A stretch of DNA of 11,619 bases from Myxococcota bacterium (lineage in GTDB: Bacteria; Myxococcota_C; UBA6777), in contig JAKLKB010000168.1 in assembly GCA_023150835.1 (NCBI GenBank), positions 1-11,619 of the forward strand. The letters are read 5' to 3'. Positions 6,879 to 11,619 of this stretch are shown piece by piece. A program made the translations under genes and the position numbers. Position 1 is the first letter of the stretch. The number at the start of each line of letters is the position of its first letter. The notes beneath the pieces were generated by a model. The model was not told the origin of the DNA. It searched no databases and saw only the letters and a program-made list of their open reading frames with translations.

Positions 6879-7127
6879 ACTCTTCTATCCGTACACTCCA
6901 CCTCAGATCTTCCTTTTCGGCCTTCCTTCCGTGTTTTACGAAGCGTGCAACTCCCGTTGGTCGTTGTCCGTGGACTCTTCTTTTCGCACACCCTACACCG
7001 CAAGGCTCTTGCTTGTACGATATCCGCAAGATGTGTGATCGAAGGATCGTGCGTAGATGCCCTACGGTTGGGCAGCCACACCTGTCTGCCCCTGCGTTCT
7101 ACGATCACACGATGGGCGGATTTCGTA
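6879..7127. other. Convergent intergenic region with inverted repeats
   Basis: This gap separates the ends of two convergent genes. A perfect 9-bp inverted pair, GTGTGATCG (7033-7041) and CGATCACAC (7102-7110), encloses a 6-bp hairpin GGGCAG/CTGCCC (7070-7075 and 7086-7091). A smaller hairpin GCAAG/CTTGC sits near 7000-7012. These could form a two-way terminator, but there is no adjacent T-run. The first 40 bases after the + strand stop are pyrimidine-rich and G-poor. No tRNA or gene was seen. Confidence 0.35.
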
Positions 7128-8639
7128 TTATTTTCGATCCCCCAAGATCACCAACAACGTCCGTTTGTTGCCTTTTCCTGCGCTGATATAGGCCCCATCG
7201 GCATCTTGGCAGCCTTGTTGACCGCCAACAAGCAGCACACGGTTGGCATCCAACGACACCACACCAAAGTCATCGATCCCTGCGTATCCTTTGGTGTTTG
7301 GGCAAAGCTCGTCATCCAACACATCTGTGCGCCGAAACAGCAAGAAAGATCCCAAGTAGCGGCCCTCTTTGGCATCAAAGATCTCCGCAGAATTCAAGAT
7401 CTGATCTTCTTTGTCGTTGGATTCGCCTCCGAAAAACACCAACCATCCGCCGATACGAACGGGGAGGTGATCTTCACGCGGCTCGCTCATCGGTTCGCCG
7501 TCTCGGATCGTCCCTGTCAACGGATTTAAGATCTCCGTGACGTTCAATGTTCTTCCCTCTGCGTCCGTTCCCCCGGTCATCAGGACTTCTCCGTTGTCCA
7601 ACAACGCGATCGAAAGATCTTCACGCCCGATCCGCATCCTCGGCCCTTCCGCAAACAACCCCGTCCCCAGATCCAAAAACAAGGTGCTGTCGTACACTTT
7701 GTTCGTTCCAAGACCCTGTTCTCCTTGACCACCCACCAACAACACCCGACCATCGGGCAGTTCCAACATCCCTAGATCTTGCCGTCCTTCCGGCAAAGAC
7801 AGCACGCGAACTTGTCCCAATGGATGCGCTGCATCGGGTGGTGTGTACACTTCCACGATCGACGACTGGAGGATCTTGCGCTGTCCTTTGACATACGGGC
7901 AGTCTTTGACTTCTCGACAAAAGTAGTCTTGGCTGCTTGAAAAGGGCTTACACTCCCCGCCATAACAATAACGACAACGCGATGCCTCACAACGCGGCAC
8001 AGGATCGGGGTACGCATAACGAACAGCCCCGCCTGCCCGCACGATCCGACCATCGCGCAATCGAACGCTTTGCGCAAACGCACGCTGCATCAACGCTGGA
8101 CCGTCCCCTTTCAATGGCGGTTGACCCACCGCATTTCTTTGGGGCCGATACAACGGGAGCGCCGTCTTCTTCTCCAGATCCAAGATCACCGCCGACACCG
8201 CCCCCGCTGCATCGGCTTTTTCAGCCCCGGGTTCGGTCTCCGAAGCGTCCGGGTTAAACACATACACCGACGCAAACGCAAACAGCCGACCATCCGGCAA
8301 CACAAACACTCGCCCTGAGATCTGATACGGTACATCGATATCCGCATACGACCATGCCCCCGTCTTCGTGTCCAACACCTCGATCGCTTGTTTCCCCTTT
8401 ACAGGCAAAAAGGGATCTTCCGTAGGAGAGCCGCCCACCACCACCACCCGACCATCCGTCAAACGCACCACCCCCAAACTCGCGGACATCCGCCCTCTTC
8501 CCATGCTCGGGCCTTCTTGTAGTTGAAACCGCTTCGTTTCTTGCGATGCAACGCAGGATCCCAACCCGCACAGCCACGCGCACGCACACAACAACCGCCA
8601 CCAAGCCCCGCCCATCCGTCTTTTTTGCATCGCCCACAT
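7128..8639 (-). CDS. Kelch-type beta-propeller lipoprotein with a cysteine-rich insert
   Basis: With the ATG at 8639 the product is 503 residues. A basic n-region (QKRRM), a hydrophobic stretch and the lipobox LGSC (Cys29) mark a lipoprotein anchored in the envelope. Seven blocks of the Kelch strand pattern (roughly x-DGRV-hydrophobic-GG) follow: LTDGRVVVVGG at 60-70, LPDGRLFAFAS, LRDGRIVRAGG, LPDGRVLLVGG, LDNGEVLMTGG, IGGWLVFFGG and LDANRVLLVGG near the end. Seven blocks fit one complete seven-bladed propeller, a binding scaffold. An insert after blade three has six cysteines (217, 222, 225, 230, 241, 247), likely disulfide-linked outside the cytoplasm. The frame is open to 8819; the start is placed by the signal peptide and GGAGAGG about ten bases upstream, with ATG 8630 or a GTG at 8684 as alternatives. 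It is divergent from the gene at 8845. Function is unknown; surface binding is the usual guess. Confidence 0.9.
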   Translation of the reverse strand: MWAMQKRRMGGAWWRLLCACAWLCGLGSCVASQETKRFQLQEGPSMGRGRMSASLGVVRLTDGRVVVVGGSPTEDPFLPVKGKQAIEVLDTKTGAWSYADIDVPYQISGRVFVLPDGRLFAFASVYVFNPDASETEPGAEKADAAGAVSAVILDLEKKTALPLYRPQRNAVGQPPLKGDGPALMQRAFAQSVRLRDGRIVRAGGAVRYAYPDPVPRCEASRCRYCYGGECKPFSSSQDYFCREVKDCPYVKGQRKILQSSIVEVYTPPDAAHPLGQVRVLSLPEGRQDLGMLELPDGRVLLVGGQGEQGLGTNKVYDSTLFLDLGTGLFAEGPRMRIGREDLSIALLDNGEVLMTGGTDAEGRTLNVTEILNPLTGTIRDGEPMSEPREDHLPVRIGGWLVFFGGESNDKEDQILNSAEIFDAKEGRYLGSFLLFRRTDVLDDELCPNTKGYAGIDDFGVVSLDANRVLLVGGQQGCQDADGAYISAGKGNKRTLLVILGDRK

Positions 8640-8844
8640 CGCCTTCCATCCTCTCCATCCCAATAACCACAACTTCCCCAACACCTTCCGCTCTCCTCGC
8701 TGACAAATTGCGACACCCACACAGACTATGCTCCTCCCTGACACTGCGGCGGGTTTTCGTCTCTTTCTCCACCTATACAACGCTCCACACCACAAAGACA
8801 AACCCCCCCCTCCGAACAACGCTCACCCAACACAGGAGCGAACC
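8640..8844. promoter_or_regulatory. Divergent promoter region, Kelch lipoprotein and SWIM protein
   Basis: These 205 bases must hold the starts for both divergent genes. On the + strand TATACA at 8774-8779 is a possible -10, but no good -35 lies 16-18 bases upstream. TTGCGA at 8708-8713 has no -10 at the right distance. The + strand is again C-rich with few G. No inverted repeat stood out. Confidence 0.3.
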
Positions 8845-10116
8845 ATGCTCTCTTCACCCAAACAACTCTCCTTTTTCTCTGCTCTTGCGCCCCTACCAAA
8901 CCACTCCATCCATCCTCATTCCATCGAAACAACGGTAGATTCCGCCGAAACCAACAACTCTTTCCCCCAAACATCGGGAGATATCTCCCAATCCTCCGCC
9001 CCCGCATGGTCCCAAGACCCCCACGAAACACACCCGATCCTCGCCGTCGAGATCCACCCACACGGCCCTCGCGTCTTGGTTCATCCCCTTCATGGCTGCT
9101 CTTGCGGAGCCTCGCTCTCCGATCCCTGTTGGCATCTCAAGCGCGCCCTCGCTGTCTGGGAAGACGGCCCCTCTGGACTCCGTTATCTCGCCAAAAGCGG
9201 CTTCCACAAAGAACTCCGTCGTGGCGATCTCCAAGCCGCTTTCCGATGGGCTCGGCTTGCAGCCCATTTTCACGGACGCTCGTGGCCCAAATCCTACCTC
9301 AAACGCGTTCTGCTCGAAGAGTCCCGATCCATCAGCCTTTTGCATCAATGGAAAAGCCTCGCAGGTCTCAATTGGGAAGATTGCGTTCAAAAAGGCATCG
9401 CCGCCCCCAAAAAATGGCAAGTCCCCCGTCGCGAAGGTCTCTTTGCCGAATACGTCGAAGCCTTCGTTGCCACCGAAAATGATCCGATCTTTTCCAGCTT
9501 TGAACAAGTCCAACAAGCTGTCGATCTTGCCCAAGATCGCGATGACTTGTGGCGGATCTTTTGGCGTGCCATGCGGCGACGTGATCGCTTCGGTGTGACA
9601 TGGCAGATCGACGCCATGAAAGAACGCGCCTTCTCCAAAAGCCCCACCGCCCGACTCTTTGTCGAAGAAGCCCTTTGGGACACCAACCCCTTTTACGGAC
9701 CCAAAGTCCTGATCGAACTCTTAACCGACGCATGGGATCAAACTGCCGATCAGCTCGATCCACGTGTCCTCCAACAAGCCCTTCCCAACGACGAACACCT
9801 CGTGATCCCCGCAGCACCCGCCTATCTCTACGATTGCCACGAGATCAGCGGACAGCGCCGACTGCTCAAACATTGGGACGCCATCCTCCCCCACCAACCC
9901 ATGCCCAAAGGCGTCGACTTGCGTTGGTCTGGGATGCTTGCAGGTGTTTGCTGGCGCGAATACGCTGCTCGCCAGTCCCCTCACCGCCTGCGACAATGCC
10001 CTTGGGAAGCCGTTGATATCCCTCGCGAAGTCTGGCAACACGCCACGATCTGCGACCGTTTCTTCTATCCCCGCTTCTATCAACAACTGCCCCACCCAAG
10101 CGCACAAGCCGCTTAA
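8845..10116 (+). CDS. SWIM zinc-finger protein of unknown function
   Basis: The product is 423 residues from the ATG at 8845, set by AGGAG six bases upstream; the open frame reaches back to 8728 without a better start. The first 50 residues are Ser/Pro/His-rich and probably loose. Residues 64-104 form a strand-rich lead-in and a SWIM finger of the pattern CxC...CxH (Cys85, Cys87, Cys95, His97), followed by a helix (LKRALAVW). SWIM fingers bind DNA or protein, for example in SNF2-type ATPases and recombination mediators. Residues 121-171 (GDLQAAFRWARLAAHF, then KRVLLEESRSI) faintly resemble the C-terminal part of RarA/MgsA clamp-loader-like ATPases, but there is no Walker A or B motif, so it is not an ATPase. 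The last 100 residues have conserved-looking blocks (LYDCHEISGQRRLLKHW, WSGMLAGVCWREYA). The nuclease-like gene follows 158 bases downstream on the same strand. The finger is clear; the rest is unassigned. Confidence 0.85.
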   Translation: MLSSPKQLSFFSALAPLPNHSIHPHSIETTVDSAETNNSFPQTSGDISQSSAPAWSQDPHETHPILAVEIHPHGPRVLVHPLHGCSCGASLSDPCWHLKRALAVWEDGPSGLRYLAKSGFHKELRRGDLQAAFRWARLAAHFHGRSWPKSYLKRVLLEESRSISLLHQWKSLAGLNWEDCVQKGIAAPKKWQVPRREGLFAEYVEAFVATENDPIFSSFEQVQQAVDLAQDRDDLWRIFWRAMRRRDRFGVTWQIDAMKERAFSKSPTARLFVEEALWDTNPFYGPKVLIELLTDAWDQTADQLDPRVLQQALPNDEHLVIPAAPAYLYDCHEISGQRRLLKHWDAILPHQPMPKGVDLRWSGMLAGVCWREYAARQSPHRLRQCPWEAVDIPREVWQHATICDRFFYPRFYQQLPHPSAQAA

Positions 10117-10274
10117 CCCCATCCACTCACGCCTCCCCGCTCTCGCACAGCCCGAAACACCCGATACAAGCCGATGTCCGAATACAACACTCCGCCACTT
10201 GACCGCCTTCTAACGCTGTGCCAGCCTTCATCCTCATTTTTTCTTATTCCCGCCAACACTCGGAGTTCAAACCC

Positions 10275-11345
10275 ATGCCTCGCCCACAAACACCGCCCAC
10301 CGCAAACCACAAAGCCTCTCAAAGCCCCTTCCAGACGATCATTCCCGACATCTCTCCCAAACACCCCGGACTTACGCAGATCCGCGACCTCACGCGCCCT
10401 TACCCTTGGGGCATGGGCTTGATCGGCCTGATCAAGTGGCTCGCTTGGCAAACCGAAAACATCCTCGGCAAAACCAAAACCACCATGACCAAACAAGCCA
10501 TCTCCACTGCTTGCGAAACGCTTGGCGCAGATGCCCCCCAAACCAAGCGCGCCCTCGATGCTTTTGAGACCCTCTACCAAAAAGAACTCGAACAATCCGT
10601 TCCCAACGAACCCTACGCCGCCCCTGCAAGCAACCATTACCTCCATCCATTCGAAACAACGCGCAGACTTCGTTACTTCTCCGAAGATCTCCTCAACAAA
10701 GAATTCGATATCTTTTTTTCACTCCTCCCCACGACTCTGATCCATGCCTATCTCTCGCGCTTTTTTAACGTCCCACAAGGCGGATCGTGGGCCGTTTTTG
10801 GAAACTCCAACGACTTCGAATACTCCACCGATATCCAATTCATGCAGATCGACACCCTCGCCTACAACCCCGAACACCAAACCCTTGTCGCTCTCGAACT
10901 CAAGATCGATGCCGAAGTCGGTGAACAGCAAGTCTTCAAATACGCCATGATGACCGCTGCGCTCGAAGCTCGACAACATATCCTCCCCCATTCTGCACTC
11001 AAACTCCTGATCCTCGGCAACCAAGACGATCCCCACCACCAACACGCTCAAACACTCCAAAAGACCGCCCTTTCCCAACTCGATCAAAAACTCTACCCCA
11101 AACGCGGACTCTCCAAAGAAGACGCCGCAAACTATCACCCCCGCTGCAAGGCCCTCTTGGAAGACATGGAGCTTTGTCTCACCACATGGCAAGATCTCGG
11201 AGACTTTTTCGCCCAACAGCGCCTTTCCATCCCAACAGACGGCTTCAACGAAAGCTGCTTCAAACTGCTCGATGGATTCCTTGCCTCCCTCGCGACACGC
11301 TATAGCCGAAAACAACAACGCCTTTTGTATACCCCCAAAAGTTAG
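10275..11345 (+). CDS. PD-(D/E)XK nuclease-like protein
   Basis: The product is 356 residues from the ATG at 10275, with GGAG nine bases upstream; an in-frame GTG at 10218 would add 19 residues and lacks a clear site. The middle holds a PD-(D/E)XK-like core: YSTDIQFMQIDTLAY with Asp186 and Asp193, then a strand LVALELK with Glu208 and Lys210, then a helix with Gln218/Gln219 and Lys222-Tyr223 (the Q-x-x-x-Y type signature common in this fold). The strand LKLLILGNQDD after it is the usual next core strand. Such proteins cut DNA or RNA with a metal ion, as restriction, repair or defence nucleases. About 165 residues before the core are helical and unassigned, with KTKTTMTKQAISTACETLG at about 66-84 looking like a possible helix-turn-helix. 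The gene follows the SWIM protein with a 158-base gap that holds no obvious promoter. Catalytic residues appear intact. The substrate is unknown. Confidence 0.82.
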   Translation: MPRPQTPPTANHKASQSPFQTIIPDISPKHPGLTQIRDLTRPYPWGMGLIGLIKWLAWQTENILGKTKTTMTKQAISTACETLGADAPQTKRALDAFETLYQKELEQSVPNEPYAAPASNHYLHPFETTRRLRYFSEDLLNKEFDIFFSLLPTTLIHAYLSRFFNVPQGGSWAVFGNSNDFEYSTDIQFMQIDTLAYNPEHQTLVALELKIDAEVGEQQVFKYAMMTAALEARQHILPHSALKLLILGNQDDPHHQHAQTLQKTALSQLDQKLYPKRGLSKEDAANYHPRCKALLEDMELCLTTWQDLGDFFAQQRLSIPTDGFNESCFKLLDGFLASLATRYSRKQQRLLYTPKS

Positions 11346-11433
11346 GCCATCGACGAAACCCCCGTGTTCGCGCCACTTCAAGCAACAGCGCCGTTGGCTT
11401 GAAAAACCTGCGATCTCTTCGCCAATACGGGGT

Positions 11434-11539
11434 CAAGGGGGCCGCGACCCCTTGTGGGGCGTGGGGCAAAGCCCCATACGCGTTAGGTTAAGCGCTTGTT
11501 GGCCCCCCACCCCAGCCCTCCCCCGTGAACAGGGGAGGG
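11434..11539. terminator. Cluster of GC-rich hairpins after the nuclease-like gene
   Basis: Three perfect stems follow one another: CAAGGGG/CCCCTTG (11434-11440 with 11448-11454), TGGGGC/GCCCCA with an AAA loop (11462-11467 with 11471-11476), and CCCTCCCC/GGGGAGGG (11516-11523 with 11532-11539). An 8-bp palindrome AAGCGCTT lies at 11490-11497. T-runs do not follow directly (one of six T is at 11569-11574), so this may be a dispersed REP-like repeat rather than a simple terminator. The rest of 11346-11619 shows no gene. Confidence 0.6.
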
Positions 11540-11619
11540 AGCGAAAGTCGGAAGCAGCGGGGATGTTGTTTTTTCGTGACGCACGCTGTATGCACGAGAC
11601 GCAGACGCTACCCGTTCCA

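Noticed and set aside
6945-7529. A 194-codon + strand frame
   Set aside because: Most of it is antisense to the Kelch lipoprotein and it has no recognisable domain or start site.
8845-10116. A RarA/MgsA-type AAA+ ATPase
   Set aside because: Only a faint C-terminal-like segment is visible; there is no P-loop or Walker B motif.

Overview
The window looks like a chromosomal segment of a Gram-negative bacterium, most likely from the old delta-proteobacterial assemblage (Myxococcota or a neighbouring phylum). The reasons are an elongation factor G whose signatures resemble the spd/mitochondrial EF-G1 type ([12 protein letters not shown]), a long zinc-free type S14, a DUF547 exported protein, a Kelch-propeller lipoprotein with a clear lipobox, and strong Shine-Dalgarno sites. 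Planctomycetes and spirochaetes also carry spd-type EF-G, so the phylum is an inference.

Layout, left to right. Positions 1-380: no gene, a C-rich stretch, then a promoter-like pair ahead of fusA. 381-2516 (+): EF-G. 2521-2588: array of a G-free 10-bp repeat between convergent genes. 2602-3654 (-): exported propeller-like protein. 3907-4590 (-): winged-helix-like protein, divergent from a solitary rpsN at 4812-5117 (+), with a perfect inverted repeat between them. 5205-5233: a short copy of the 3' end of the next gene. 5277-6104 (-): DUF547 protein. 6105-6452: divergent intergenic region with a 70-bp tandem repeat. 6453-6878 (+): small protein with a ribbon-helix-helix-like start and a very acidic tail. 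7128-8639 (-): Kelch lipoprotein. 8845-10116 (+) and 10275-11345 (+): a codirectional pair, a SWIM zinc-finger protein and a PD-(D/E)XK nuclease-like protein. 11346-11619: no gene, with GC-rich hairpins.

There is no obvious operon across the whole window; genes alternate strand and act in different places (translation, envelope, DNA). The parts most likely to be new biology are (i) the SWIM/nuclease pair at 8845-11345, which looks like a small DNA-processing cassette of unknown purpose, and (ii) the RHH-like acidic protein at 6453-6878 with a repeat array just upstream of its promoter, which has the form of a self-regulating or DNA-segregation-like unit. Neither is proven here.

The + strand is C-rich and G-poor almost throughout, in genes of both orientations and between genes. 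This makes long antisense open frames (one covers all of fusA) that should not be read as genes. All functional calls were made by eye from motifs; no database search was run.
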